Source: Euptelea pleiosperma
Lineage: Eukaryota; Streptophyta; Magnoliopsida; Ranunculales; Eupteleaceae
Length of the DNA: 64,000 nucleotides
Assembly (NCBI GenBank): GCA_035048495.1
Contig: CM068546.1
Location: forward strand, 9,598,435-9,662,434
Direction of reading: 5' to 3'
Shown here: piece after piece, positions 9,959 through 19,929 of the stretch
Numbering within the stretch: position 1 is the first letter of the stretch
Layout: each line of letters starts with the position of its first letter
Position numbers and translations under genes: made by a program
Notes under the pieces: generated by a model
The model's database searches: none
Seen by the model: the letters and a program-made list of their open reading frames with translations, nothing else
What the model was told of the DNA's origin: nothing

Positions 9959-12177
9959 TCAGAGAGTGAGCTGCTCCATATCTTTTCTATTTCTCCATGA
10001 CTTCCCATTCCCTGGCTTTCTCTCTTCTTGCTCATCATATGGGTTTGCTCTAAAACTAGAGCTTGCCTCTTCAGTATCTGAAGAGCCTGGCCTTTCAGTT
10101 AGGAACTGTTCCCAGAATACATCATTCACTCGGCCCTGAACAGCTGCAGGCCCTTGATTATTAATTGGGGCCTCTTGTGAAGGTGACATGGTCGCATCGT
10201 CATGAGTGAAATTTCTGTGCTTTGCGACAACTCTGAGATCAGCTTCTTTACCATTGGCACTAGACCTCAAATCAGCAGGTGTATCAATTTCTTGACTAAA
10301 CTGGGGAATTCTAGCCGAATTATGACTGTTGTTGACTTGCAATGTAGAAGAGGCAAGTGTTAGATTTAAATGGCAGGAGATATGACCATCACCTTCTTCA
10401 GGTGAAGTCAAATCATTTAATCTCACTTGTCTCAACAAAGAGGCATCCTTTCTCAAAGCTAAAGATGTACCGGTATCTGAAAGCTCTAATGTTTCCAGGG
10501 CAAATGAATGACCTGTTCGCATGTTTGCATTCTTTGGGTCTCCTTCAGATGTTTTCTTCTGTGAACTCCCTCCATCTTCATTGGAGCTCTGTGCACTCAG
10601 GGAAACCAAATTACTGTCTGATACAGCTGGTGATAACTCAAGTTTTAGCTTATCCGAGAAATCCCGGTGGAAAATATGCCCGAAGTCGGGCTTAGAAGTA
10701 CTGCTATGGTTTTCCACAAAACTAGTTTCCGCAACTTCCTGAACGTTATCAACTATGGGTAGTCGCCTTTTTTTATTAATCGCTGAAAAGTCCATAGAGG
10801 AACCTGCCATTCTAATGAGATGCTCCACAAAAGTTGGGTTATTAACGGCCTTTGCCAAGAAAGACATCATCCTCAGCTGCCTCTGCTCCATATCATGTAG
10901 CCTTCGCTCCAAGTCCTCCAACTGAAACTTTGTTCCAGAATGCTGCTGTTTGAACCTCCACAGACTGGTCTGAAGGGCAGATTTCTCTTGTGCAAGCCTC
11001 TCAATTTCTTCATCCAGTGCCGATCTTTCCGCATCCCCGAAGGACCCTTGTGGTTGACTGTGACTATGGATTGGCTTTCTGCGGTGGATATTCTTAAGCA
11101 AATGCTTTTGGTCCTTTGAAAAATCTTCATTAGCAAACTCCCACCTCTCCGGATCAATCTTTCGAAATCCCTATCAATAAAGTACGGCCAAAAAGGTTCT
11201 CAATTTATTTCCAATCACTCATTTCGATTCCAACTCCAATTTTCCAAAATCAGCTATCAATCATGAATTCAAAACTAAGCATGGTTTTAAATTTCATTGA
11301 AACACCCGATTGAGCTGTACTGAAACTGAAACTCAACGAATTTCGAAATTTCAGGCAACTAGTCAATACGAATAGAAAATAAGGTAATAAAGACCCTTTT
11401 CCATTTTTCAAGGCATAAATAACGATTCCCTTATCTTAAGGAGATTATAGAGAGATTATGGATAGAGGAAGAGATAAAAAAATTTCTAAAAATTTGGGAT
11501 ATTAACCTCATTAGTTGTAATTTTTTCAGGATTTCACCAAAATTTCCAGTTTAAATTTTGGTTTCGATCAAGGCAGAAACCTTGTCGAAATTGAAATTTA
11601 AATCCTTGAAATTAAGCAAATTTAATTCAATACCATATATATGCAGACACTGCAGGCGAATTCGATTTCTATCAAATTTAATTGGAATGATTCACAAATA
11701 AATCGAACACAAAAATTACAACTTGGAAAAAAGAAACCGTCAGACATTGGATCCTAACAAAATTCCAGATCAGATAGGCCTAGTTTCAAACACAAACCCT
11801 AATTTTGAGAAGTAAGAACCCTAATTATCATTCTAATCACAACCATGGGACCCAAACCAGAGAACTAACACGAAGGAACCACACCAACAAACGATTTTCA
11901 GAAACTAACAGAAGAAAAAAGCAAATCAAAAGAAAGAGGTCGAGCTTACGTAGGTGTTGAGCTGCCTTATAAAGCTGGAGAAGTTGTTGTGTTTGAAGAA
12001 AGTTGGGAGGAGGAGACGAGCGAACTCGGGCGGATTCCAGACGACGAAGCTGCTCTTGTTTGAGCTCCAAGATACGATGTCGTCCGTCGATGAGTCATCC
12101 ACCATGTCGTAAGTCTTCAGAAGAAACGGAGCTGGGCCTCCTCCTCCAGCACCGCTGCTCTGGCCACCACCTTCCAT
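9959..12177 (-). CDS. HSFA4: class A4 heat stress transcription factor
   Basis: Nuclear activator that binds heat-shock elements (nGAAn repeats). Two exons are joined: 11950-12177 and 9959-11170, giving 479 residues. The intron splits the DNA-binding domain after QLNTY (donor at 11949, acceptor before [10 protein letters not shown]), the conserved HSF intron position. Residues about 16-109 form the winged-helix domain. A leucine/isoleucine heptad region with the longer class A spacing follows ([19 protein letters not shown]). Then come a basic NKKRR signal, an acidic-aromatic activation motif ([13 protein letters not shown] near the end) and a C-terminal MEQLTL like a nuclear export signal. 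The [13 protein letters not shown] stretch and the [11 protein letters not shown] motif point to the A4/A5 branch, A4 more likely. Length is at the high end for A4. A MITE sits in the intron. Assignment to A4a or A4c is not possible by eye. Confidence 0.93.
11282..11609. mobile_element. MITE in the HSFA4 intron, 9-bp target duplication
   Basis: The left flank AACTAAGCA (11273-11281) and right flank AATTAAGCA (11610-11618) match at 8 of 9 bases. The termini TGGTTTTAAATTTC and, inverted, TCAAGGATTTAAATTTC form an imperfect inverted repeat, and GAAATTTC/CGAAATT words fill the subterminal zones. A 9-bp duplication is the mark of Mutator-like elements. The element is 328 bp with no coding capacity. 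Confidence 0.75.
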
Positions 12178-12619
12178 TACAAATTTACCAGAGCTCGCTT
12201 TCTGGATTTAGTTTTCTCTGCAGAAATCAATCTTTCAAAACTGTAATAACTTTGGTTTGAAGATCGAGAGAGGGCTGCCTGTCTGAGCTCGTCGGACGAA
12301 GAGGGAGACTGCTGACACTAAACGACGACGACTTTGGATTACTAGAAGGATCCTGATAGATCGAACGATCTTTGCATTTCTCTCCTTTTTTTTCTTTTTT
12401 GTTGGAATTTTTGGACTCTTCGTACACCCCACGCGTAAGTTAGAAAACCCTCAGGTGGATTCAAGACGGGTTGTTGGTAACTTGGTACTTGCCAGTTAAG
12501 GAACAGTTGTGGAAGCCTCCTTGGAGGTCCTGCTACAATGCGCGCTGTGCGTAGTGAGCACTGAGCAGTGCCTACGGTGTAGCATGGTATACTATTACAT
12601 TGATGAAAGGCGACTAAAA
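12178..12619 (-). promoter_or_regulatory. leader and proximal promoter of HSFA4
   Basis: Region upstream of the minus-strand start codon at 12177. The CT/GA-rich 12180-12430 part looks like a 5' leader. Two overlapping minus-strand reading frames of 65-66 codons begin at 12427 and 12432 and would be upstream ORFs if transcription starts further out. No convincing TATA box or heat-shock element was seen. Confidence 0.4.
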
Positions 12620-12958
12620 CTCGTCGGTCACAGATATGAGCAGCGTGGCACTTTTTTAAAGGACATTAACCGTGTGGATGTTTGACCAATCCCTAGGTAG
12701 ACCTACAAACCAAAAATCAATCTGATTTGTGATTTCTAAGCGTCGGATTAGAGTCATTTTCATGGGTTGATTTTAACGGTGGGGATTTGAGCATTATTAT
12801 ACAAAATCGACAGGTTTGAAATCACTAATCAGACTGATTTTGGTTGGTAGGTCCGTCCACCTAGGGATTCGCCGAACATCAATACGATCAGGTTTCTCTT
12901 AAACTGTGTCACGTGGCTCAGATTGTGGGCGGTCAGGGATTATAGTTTTCCTCGAAAA
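12620..12958. repeat. G-box foldback MITE (family A), complete-looking
   Basis: Both arms are present. The left arm runs GTGGCAC, GTGTGGATGTTTGACCAATC, CCTAGGTAGACCTACA, AATCTGATTTGTGATTTC. The right arm repeats these inverted (GAAATCACTAATCAGA, GGTCCGTCCACCTAGGGATT, TGTCACGTGGCTCA). The middle has ATGGGTTGATTTTAACGGTGG. It is 339 bp, non-coding, and one of about twenty copies or fragments in the window. Confidence 0.8.
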
Positions 12959-12965
12959 AGGCAGG

Positions 12966-13607
12966 AGTATGAGCCACGTAGCAGACTCTTAAGAGATATC
13001 TGACCGTATGGATGGATGTATGCTCCAACCCCAGGGATCCAAAAATTAGCCCCATTAGTGATTTCTAAGCGTTTGATTGGAGTCGTTTTCATGGCTTGAT
13101 TTTTAACCGTGGAAATTGAGCATTACTTGAGGTACAAAGCAAGGTTTAAAGGAGGCCATTTTAACGGTTAAACGGACTGGGGACGTTACTATTTAAATGG
13201 CCTTTAAAACAGATTGAAACGGCCAGGGGCAAAAATGGAAAAAAATGAGAAAAATAGAATTTAACAGAATTAAACGGATTTTAATTGGTTTTAACGGATT
13301 TAACAGAAAAAAAACAGAAAAAATGGCGTTGAAATTCAAATTTTGAAATTTGAAAATTAAAAAAACGGAATTTAACAGAATTAAACGGATTTAACAGCAT
13401 TTTTTTCACAAAATTTTTAGAATTAAACAGCTGTTTAAACGATTTTAACAGCCATTAAAATAAAAAAAAATGGCCTTTTTTCAAAACCGATAAAACGTGT
13501 TTAAACGGTTTTAACAGAAACGGGCTTGGGGCGTTACCGTTTAAACGGCCGTTTTTAAAATCATGGTACAGAGGTCAAAAGATTTGAAATCACTTATCAG
13601 GCCATTT
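12966..13607. repeat. family A foldback copy, split by a MITE
   Basis: The left arm (12966-13139) carries GAGCCACGTAGC and TGACCGTATGGATG. It breaks off at GGTACAAAG, where another element (13140-13564) is inserted, and resumes at 13574 with AAAAGATTTGAAATCACTTATCAGGC. The outer right arm is missing. The order of events is clear: foldback first, MITE second. Confidence 0.8.
13140..13564. mobile_element. TTTAACGG-rich MITE, 9-bp target duplication
   Basis: It is flanked by GGTACAAAG (13131-13139) and GGTACAGAG (13565-13573), 8 of 9 identical. The ends CAAGGTTTAAAGGAGGCC and, inverted, ATGATTTTAAAAACGGCC are imperfect inverted repeats. The body is made of degenerate TTTAACGG/CCGTTAAA words with GGGGACGTTAC and GGGGCGTTACCG near the ends. 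A second copy, reversed, lies at 62748-63177. The 9-bp duplication suggests a non-autonomous Mutator-like element. Confidence 0.85.
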
Positions 13608-13650
13608 TAGAAAACCTTCGCTCACACCTGTGTGTGAGCAAAGCGGATCA

Positions 13651-13972
13651 CACATCACAATATAAGCCACGAGGCACACTCTTGGAGGACGATGACCGTA
13701 TGGATGTTTGGATAGTCCCTCGGTCGACTTGTAAACCAAAAATTAGCTTGATTAGTGATTTCTAAGCGTTGGGTCGGAGTCATTTGCATGGGTTGATTTT
13801 AACCGTAGAATTTAAAGCATTATTGACCATTATTTGGGGTACTAGATCCAAAGGTCTGACATAACTAATCAGGCTGATTTTTGGTTTGCAGGTCCAACGA
13901 GGGTCTGGTCAAACATCTATACGGTCATCGTCCTTTAAGAGTGTGCTACGTAGCTCATATTGTGGTGTGTGA
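13651..13972. repeat. family A foldback MITE, both arms intact
   Basis: A 322-bp near-perfect palindrome. The left arm starts CACACATCACAATATAAGCC and the right arm ends with the inverse, CTCATATTGTGGTGTGTGA. The middle holds ATGGGTTGATTTTAACCGTAG. G-box cores are degraded here (CCACGAGGC, GCTACGTAGC). Confidence 0.85.
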
Positions 13973-14018
13973 TTGGCTTTACTCATACGAAGATTTACTC
14001 GTCAGTAAGAATATACTG

Positions 14019-14085
14019 TCAGTCAGCGATCTCTAAGAATATGCCACGTGGCTTATACGGTAGTCGGTCATCAAAGTTCTAATCT
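14019..14085. repeat. family A right-arm fragment with G-box
   Basis: The fragment contains GATCTCTAAGAATATGCCAC and then GTGGCTTATACGG, matching only the outer right arm of the family. Confidence 0.6.
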
Positions 14086-14496
14086 AAAAAGGCAAAAGGT
14101 TTTTAATCCGCAGTTGTTATACAGGCGCAAACTTTTAAAAGAAATGATTGTATCGTGGTCCCTAGACTCCCTACATCGAGGGGTAAAGTAAAACTTCGGT
14201 CATAGCGGGCTGTGACCGAAGCCGGTCACGGCCCACGTTACGAGCCACGTGGCATATAATTAGAGGGCGATGACCGTATGGATGTTTGGCCAGTCCCTCG
14301 GTTGACCTGCAAACCAAAAACCAGCTGATTAGTGATTTACAACCTTTGGATCTTTGCACCCAAATAAAGTTCAAAAATGATCAAATTCCGACCGTTAAAA
14401 TCAACCCATGAAAATAAATTCAATCCAACACTTTAAGGGGGCGTTTGGCAACACAAAAATAAGTAACTTATTGATTTTTATAATCGAAAAAAGTTA

Positions 14497-14615
14497 AAAA
14501 GTTAGTTTTGGACTTCGGATGTGTTTCATATTTTAACTTTTGAAAAGTTAAATTAAAAAGTTAGTTTTGGACTTCGGATGTGTTTCATATTTTAACTTTT
14601 GAAAAGTTAAAAACT
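14497..14615. repeat. 59-bp tandem duplication
   Basis: AAAAGTTAGTTTTGGACTTC with the following GGATGTGTTTCATATTTTAA occurs at about 14497 and again 59 bp further on. The two copies are almost identical. Confidence 0.85.
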
Positions 14616-15084
14616 AACTTAAAATTGAAGCAAAGTTTTTTAGCTTTTAACTTCTAAAAGAAATTACTTCACAAAAATTAGAACGCCTCCCAGACATGGA
14701 TTTGGAATTGAAAATAGAATTTCAAGATTTGTGATTTCTGGGAATTTGAATTCTAAGAATTGAAATTTCTAGTATTGACTACACCGTAGAATTTACTTGG
14801 AATTTCCAATGAAATCGAATTTTAGCTGTTTGAAGATCTAACATAATTAAATTTTCTATCTATCTACTAAAGAAAAATATCATCTTATGAACTTTATGTT
14901 ATAACGGTTGTTATCCTTTTGTAAATCCGTCAGTTTATTGTTATCAATGTTAATTTAGAGAAAAAAAAATTGAAAATACTATATAAAATAATTTTGATAA
15001 TTTTTTGACCAATATTAACCCGTGCCAAAATCTTATGGCTAAAGCCTAGCTAAGTGGCACAAGATGCAACAAATACGGATGTCC
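14616..15084. other. AT-rich interior of the 2-kb element
   Basis: Degenerate GAATTTC/GAAATTC words (14695-14830), similar in style to 15790-15890, then plain AT-rich sequence. No coding signal is seen. Confidence 0.4.
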
Positions 15085-15752
15085 GTCATCAACGCTGATG
15101 ATGGACCACATTATGAGCCATGTGGCACATTATTAGAGACAATAGACCGTATTGATGTTTGTCCCATATCTAGGTGGACCTATATACTAAAAATCAGGCT
15201 GATTAGTTATTTCTAACCTTTAGATTTGAATAACCCAAATAATGCTAGATATCTCATAGTTAACAATCAACCCATAAAAAGACAAAAATTCAATATACGG
15301 GTACAAATCACTAATACTAATGGTTAAAAATCAACTCATAAAAGACATCAATCCAACGGTTAGTTACATCCCTAAGTAGACCTTCTCTTTCAACTTTGGA
15401 TCTCTGTGCCCCAACTAATGCTATATGTAATCCCAGGTTTAAAAATCAACCCATAAAAGACATCGATCCAACGGTTAAAAATTTATAATCCATTGATGAT
15501 GGACCACAATATGAGTGACGTGGCACATTATTAGAGACCACGGACCGTATGGATGTTTGTCACATCCCTCGGTGAACTTACATGTTAAAAATAAGGTTCA
15601 TTAAAAATTTCTAACCTTTGGATCTAAGTACTCCAAATAGTGCTAGATATCCCACGGTTAAAAATCAACCAATAAGAAGACGCTAATTTAATGATTGCAA
15701 ATAACTAATCTTACTATTTTTGGTTTATATGTCCACCTAGGGATGCGTGTGA
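15085..15752. repeat. two diverged family A foldback pieces in tandem
   Basis: A piece at 15085-15470 begins TGATGATGGACCACATTATG, with GAGCCATGTGGCAC and TATCTAGGTGGACCTATA. A second at 15489-15752 begins TGATGATGGACCACAATATG, with GTGACGTGGCAC and GACCGTATGGATGTTTGTC, and ends GTCCACCTAGGGATGCG. Both are older and more diverged than the 13.6-kb copy. Confidence 0.65.
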
Positions 15753-15952
15753 GAGTTGGAGCTCATAAAAATTATCTCAAATCTCTCCGTCCGGAAATAG
15801 AATTCCAGGAATTAAAAGTTTCTTCTCCCTCCTAAAACTTCTAATTCCAATAAAATCACGGAATTGAAAATATAATTCCTGGAATTCGGTCCTCCCAACA
15901 CCCTTCTTCGTCCCTCCCTCTCTACCTCTTTCTCTCTCCCTTAAAAAAAAAA

Positions 15953-16042
15953 CCCAAAACAAAAAAGAAAAAAAAAAAAAAAAAAAAAAGAATAAGGAGG
16001 AGGATGTCGTCGCCGTTGCCGCCACTTCCACCACCACAAGTA

Positions 16043-16097
<55 letters not shown>

Positions 16098-16156
16098 CCC
16101 TACAGCTGGGATGGCCGTGGGCTACACAGTCCCCATAGCCAGCCCAGCCGTGGGGC

Positions 16157-16236
<80 letters not shown>
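15953..16236. repeat. poly(A), (CT)n, (TA)n and (GA)n microsatellites
   Basis: An A-run at 15970-15988, a (TC)n run of about 49 bp at 16045-16093, a (TA)n run of about 40 bp at 16158-16198, then (GA)n to 16236. These make artificial reading frames of repeated residues on the minus strand. Confidence 0.95.
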
Positions 16237-16238
<2 letters not shown>

Positions 16239-16560
16239 TGGAGAGGGAGACGAAGAGAGGGGTGCTGGTTTTTTTTTGGTTTAAGGGCAGTTTCATCCAA
16301 AAAGCACCCAAATGGGGTGCTTATGGAATTTGTGGAGTGCAAATATAATTTCCCTTTCTCTTGTTACTCTTTTAGAGGTAAAAAATCAACTAATAACTTC
16401 TACTACAAGTAAAAGTACTTATACTTCTTGTTCCCAAACACCTTAGAAACGACTAATCAGGTTTATTTTTGGTTTGTAGGTCCACCTAGTGATTGGCCAA
16501 ACATCATTGATATGAGCAAATATTTTGCCAAGATAATATTCACCTGGCTAAATATTCTCC

Positions 16561-17079
16561 GTTGGAACTCTTTTTCTCACGTACCAAACAGACCCTTAGG
16601 TTTGATAATATCCAGTTGTTTGCGTTATGTGTTGATGTGCATGCATATGATTTACAAACATGGCAGAATTGGCATTATTTTCAAGCATGATTGAGTCGAC
16701 ATTTACATATTGAATTTAAGAGGAGTGCTAGGAAGCAACCCCTTAAGTTGTATAGATACAACCCCACAAAAAGATAAGGAAAATTGCCTTGAAAATCACA
16801 CCTTTGAAGCGAGAAGCTGTGCTATGGAGGACTGAAGGCCAACTATGAAAAATATATATATTTTCTTGTCATTTGTGGGTAGCATCTATGCAACTCGGGT
16901 TGCTTACTAGTATATATTCCTCCAAATTTAATCATTTAGTTGTCTCGTATGTAGTTTCTTGCTTGTTGAAGATACACAATTGTGTGTGCCTTGTGTTTCC
17001 ATGTGCATGCACAAGAATCTTAGGTCTGGTGGAGTCAATGATTGTTGCATATCAAGTTTTGACAATTTTTTTCCTTGGG
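16561..17079. other. intergenic, nothing recognised
   Basis: No gene or clear repeat is visible. A reading frame of 104 codons at 16873 has no recognisable motif and is judged random. Confidence 0.4.
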
Positions 17080-17933
17080 CGGGCGATCAACTCGAGCCCG
17101 ATGGGTTCAACCCGAGATTGGGATAGGGTTGGGTTGGCCCATTCAGTACACGGGTCGAGCTCGGTCTTGATACATATTTTATCTTAGGTTTACGATCTCT
17201 TCTCTGATTTCTCTCCCCCTCTGGGCAGCTAGTACAAGGAGGACGAAGAAATTTAGGAAGATGGCATTAGCCAGCGGGAGTACAACAGTAGTGAGTCCCA
17301 CCAGCGAGTATTGTCTGTATCCATCTGGCTCAAGCAACGAAGGCTAGCAAAGGAAGATGAAGAAAGACAATCATGGTTTTAGTGAAATTTCTTAAAAGTT
17401 GATATCCATTTGTAGGAACAAGATTATGTGGAGAATTTTGAATTCGTAATTCTTGTATAATTCCTGTATGAATAAACGAGTAAAGATGATAAATAAAATG
17501 TATATATATTTTGTTAACGTGGTCCTATTTAATAGGATATGGAAATGAAATTATTATATAATTGTTAGTATAACGGTCAATGTATTTACCAATAAACAAT
17601 TTTAATATAAAAAATTAGCAACCTTTGCAACCAATAAAAAAAAAAATTAACCAACCCAATAGGATTGGGCTTCTGCTGTGAAATCTAGGCCCGACCTCGG
17701 GTTGGCTTGGGTTAGGGTTCAAAGCCTTGAAGGTCGGGTTGGGCTTGTATACATATGCACACACGTGTATATATATATACACGATTTTCAATCTGATACT
17801 ATCAGATATCCAATAAATTAATCAGATTCGAATTCGGATATCGAATCACAATATCCGTCCAATATCGAATCAGAGTATATTCCTTTTTATTTGGATATGC
17901 TTATATTTGATCCGAATAATATCCGTTGACAAC

Positions 17934-17935
<2 letters not shown>
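17080..17935. repeat. GGGTTGG-rich repeat ends and GGATATCG-rich stretch
   Basis: GGGTTCAACCCGAGATTGGG (17103) and GGGTTGGCTTGGGTTAGGGT (17700) bracket about 650 bp of AT-rich sequence. From 17790 to 17930 degenerate GGATATCGAATC/GATTCGGATAT words occur. These look like subterminal repeats of unnamed MITEs. Exact ends were not found. Confidence 0.4.

Positions 17936-17937
<2 letters not shown>

Positions 17938-18014
<77 letters not shown>
17938..18014. repeat. (GA)n microsatellite
   Basis: About 77 bp of GA repeat with one interruption at 17969. It lies about 100 bp beyond the stop codon of the minus-strand RALF gene. A short duplicated phrase, GTTGAACAATTAATAAAGCC, follows at 18015 and 18061. 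Confidence 0.95.
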
Positions 18015-18016
<2 letters not shown>

Positions 18017-18115
18017 GAACAATTAATAAAGCCCTAAAGCCCCAGATTGGCAATACAGAGTTGAACAATTAATAAAGCCCAGAACAATACAGATAAAGTT
18101 TGGCAATACTAATCG

Positions 18116-18493
18116 CTAGCTATCGCTCCGACATCGGTAGGTGCGGGAGCAACCCCTGGTACCAGAATTTGATGGTGGAGGAAGACAGCTTTTGCTATAA
18201 GAGGTACCCCTTGAATCAGTACCACAAGCAGGTTTGTCTGGCTTTAAAGCCCCATAAGATATGCTTTTCTCTGCTCCTGCAAGAAATCTTCTACTTATCT
18301 CCGACTCCATCAACATCTCCTCCTCTTCATTACACTCTGCAATTGAACCGTTGCATGGTGGGTACGCCTCGCTCCTTCGTGCAGCAGCAGCAACGCTGAT
18401 AGATGCAAAACTAAGGACTACCAGTAGAATTGCTACAAGGAGATGGAGAGACCTCTTACACCTACACCTACACCCCATTTTTGTTTCCATCAT
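18116..18493 (-). CDS. RALF family secreted peptide precursor (copy 1)
   Basis: Precursor of a rapid alkalinization factor, a secreted cysteine-rich peptide hormone sensed by CrRLK1L receptor kinases with LLG and LRX partners at the cell wall. The 125-residue protein has an N-terminal hydrophobic signal (about 16-36), an acidic propeptide with CNGSIAEC, and a subtilase S1P-type site RRFL at 68-71. The mature part has the ISYGAL motif (78-83), four cysteines at 90, 103, 115 and 121 forming the two expected disulfides, and a YRCRS end. It is a single exon, as usual for RALFs. Start is ATG at 18493; a second ATG five codons in could also serve. The CLPPPSN type between Cys2 and Cys3 places it in a RALF group unlike RALF1. 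It is the intact relative of the gene at 30775. Confidence 0.93.
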   Translation of the reverse strand: MMETKMGCRCRCKRSLHLLVAILLVVLSFASISVAAAARRSEAYPPCNGSIAECNEEEEMLMESEISRRFLAGAEKSISYGALKPDKPACGTDSRGTSYSKSCLPPPSNSGTRGCSRTYRCRSDS

Positions 18494-18704
18494 CTCTTCT
18501 TCTTCCTCTGTACAAACTTGCGTTTTTTAAAAACATTTTAAAGTTTTGATAGTGGAAGTAGCATTTGTAGAAGTTTGAAGGAAAGCACTCGAGTAGTTTG
18601 ACTAAATGCAGGAATCTTTTCCTTTGATGGTGTTTGCTACCTACCACCGGGAGGTGGGAGCGAAAACTTTGCTCCTTACCCTCCGCATTTTAGGGCACCC
18701 CTTG

Positions 18705-18868
18705 GTGGAGAAGAAATTTTTGAAGCACCCATAATCACGTGCCACATATACCCATGGTTTAGGCTTTGCTTTTAAAAAGACATTTAAAAAACGGTAACCA
18801 TGGGTATATGCGGCGAGCGATCATGCGCGCATGATTGCCACTTCAAAAATTTTCTCTTGGTGGGGGAG
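18705..18868. mobile_element. short foldback MITE upstream of RALF copy 1
   Basis: The left arm GAAATTTTTGAAGCACCC…CATATACCCATGG and the right arm CCATGGGTATATG…CACTTCAAAAATTTTCTC are inverted copies around a 40-bp centre. A G-box-like CACGTGCC lies in the left arm. No target duplication could be fixed. Confidence 0.6.
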
Positions 18869-18909
18869 TGTAACTTTGCTGACGGTGCCAGTCAGCAAAG
18901 TTGCTTACC

Positions 18910-19375
18910 AACCATAATATGACGAGCCACGTGTCTAATTCCTAGGTGGACCCACAAACCAAAAATCAGCTTTATTAGTGATTTCAAACATGAGTCGGGC
19001 TTAGGGGACCCCCTTTTTTCTGACCCCTCAAGAATCCAACGGTGGTTGTCACTGCCGAGCTGCCATCACTTTTCACTATTTGGGGCACGGACAACACCGT
19101 TGGATTCGTGAAATCCATGGCCGAGCGCTAACACCAAGAGCGGTCAGAAAAAGGGGGTCCTCGGAGTCTGAGCCTTCAAACTTTTGGATCTTTGTACCCC
19201 AAATTCCACGGTTAAAAATCAACCCATGAAAATGAATCCAATCCAACGCTTACTCATCACCATTCAGGCTAATTTTTGGTCTGTATGTCCATCTAGGGTT
19301 GGGCCAAACATTCATACGGTCGTAAATATTAAGAATATGACACGTGGCTCATATTGTAGTCGGTCAGCAAAGTTC
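18910..19375. repeat. family A foldback copy split by a small MITE
   Basis: Left arm 18915-18991 (GAGCCACGTGTC, CTAGGTGGACCCACAAACCA) and right part from about 19184 to 19375 (ATCAACCCATGAAAATGAAT, CCATCTAGGGTTGGGCCAAA, GACACGTGGCTCATATTG). The interruption is the MITE at 18992-19174. Confidence 0.8.
18992..19174. mobile_element. GGGGACCCCC MITE copy A, 9-bp target duplication
   Basis: It is flanked by TTCAAACAT (18983-18991) and TTCAAACTT (19175-19183), 8 of 9 identical. The ends GAGTCGGGCTTAGGGGACCC and, inverted, GGCTCAGACTCCGAGGACCC, both followed by CTTTTTCTGACC, are inverted repeats. The same family has a second copy at 42222-42426. It is 183 bp, non-coding. Confidence 0.85.
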
Positions 19376-19469
19376 TACTCCTTGGGGGACTACATTAGCC
19401 TGATTGGTGATTTTTGTCAATTGATTTGAGCATTAGTTGTCATGGGCTTGAGCCCAACGTTTTTCACCC

Positions 19470-19870
19470 ATTAGCCTCTTTGTAAGGCCCATGATGAAAA
19501 TTCTAGAGTCCATTGGCTACAAAATTACCAATCATGCTGATATTTTGTTGCAGGTACACCAACCCAAATATTCATGGGTCAATGGACCCGAAAGGAGTAA
19601 ATTTTTTTGTGGATCCCTTTTCTATGCGGAGTGTATAAATGTGACCCGTGAATGTTGACCCACCACTTGATGGACCTACACACCAAAAATCAGCCTGATT
19701 ATTTTCTAGCCACTAATCCGAGTATCCGAAACACAAAATGTTCAAATCTAATGGCTAAAACAATGTGATGAAATGTTGGAATCCATGGATAGAGATCACA
19801 AATCAGGCTGATTATTGGTGTGTAGATTCATCACGTGGTGTGCCATTCATTCATAGGTCTGTGGGTCGGG
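19470..19870. repeat. two family B foldback pieces
   Basis: A right-arm piece (19470-19600) has ATTCATGGGTCAATGGACCC. A palindromic piece (19645-19870) runs from TGACCCGTGAATGTTGACCC and GATGGACCTACACACCAAAA to GATTATTGGTGTGTAGATTC and CATTCATTCATAGGTCTGTG. Non-coding. Confidence 0.6.
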
Positions 19871-19929
19871 TGGTGTATTTTTTACGCATTTCCACAGCTC
19901 CACATAGAAAAAAGGTCCACATAAAAAAA

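Larger units (their letters stand above)
14436..16437. mobile_element. 2-kb non-coding element, 8-bp target duplication (hAT-like)
   Basis: It is flanked by ACACTTTA (14428-14435) and ACACCTTA (16438-16445), 7 of 8 identical, and the intact host repeat shows this sequence once. The ends AGGGGGCGTTTGGCAACA and, inverted, TTGGGAACAAGAAGTATAAG share a TTGG-AACA…AAGTA pattern. An 8-bp duplication fits hAT elements. No transposase is present. The body holds further family A pieces and microsatellites, so it may be composite. Confidence 0.65.
14198..16560. repeat. family A foldback split by a 2-kb insertion
   Basis: The left half (14198-14435) has GAGCCACGTGGCATAT, TGACCGTATGGATGTTTGGC and GATTAGTGATTTACAAC, and stops at AATCCAACACTTTA. 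The right half resumes at 16446 with GAAACGACTAATCAGGT, GTTTGTAGGTCCACC and GGCCAAACATCATTGATA. In uninterrupted copies these two pieces are adjacent (…CCAACGCTTAGAAATCAC…), so the 14436-16437 segment is an insertion. Confidence 0.8.

Noticed and set aside
12966..15752. Regularly spaced repeats that could suggest a CRISPR-like or satellite array
   Set aside because: The units are palindromic MITEs of unequal spacing in a plant genome, with target duplications; no array with constant repeat and spacer lengths.
15777..16342. Three overlapping minus-strand frames of 80-129 codons
   Set aside because: Composed of CT, TA and GA microsatellites and an A-run; no protein signature.
18261..18530. Plus-strand frames of 89-99 codons opposite RALF copy 1
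   Set aside because: Antisense shadows; the minus strand has signal peptide, cleavage site and four cysteines.
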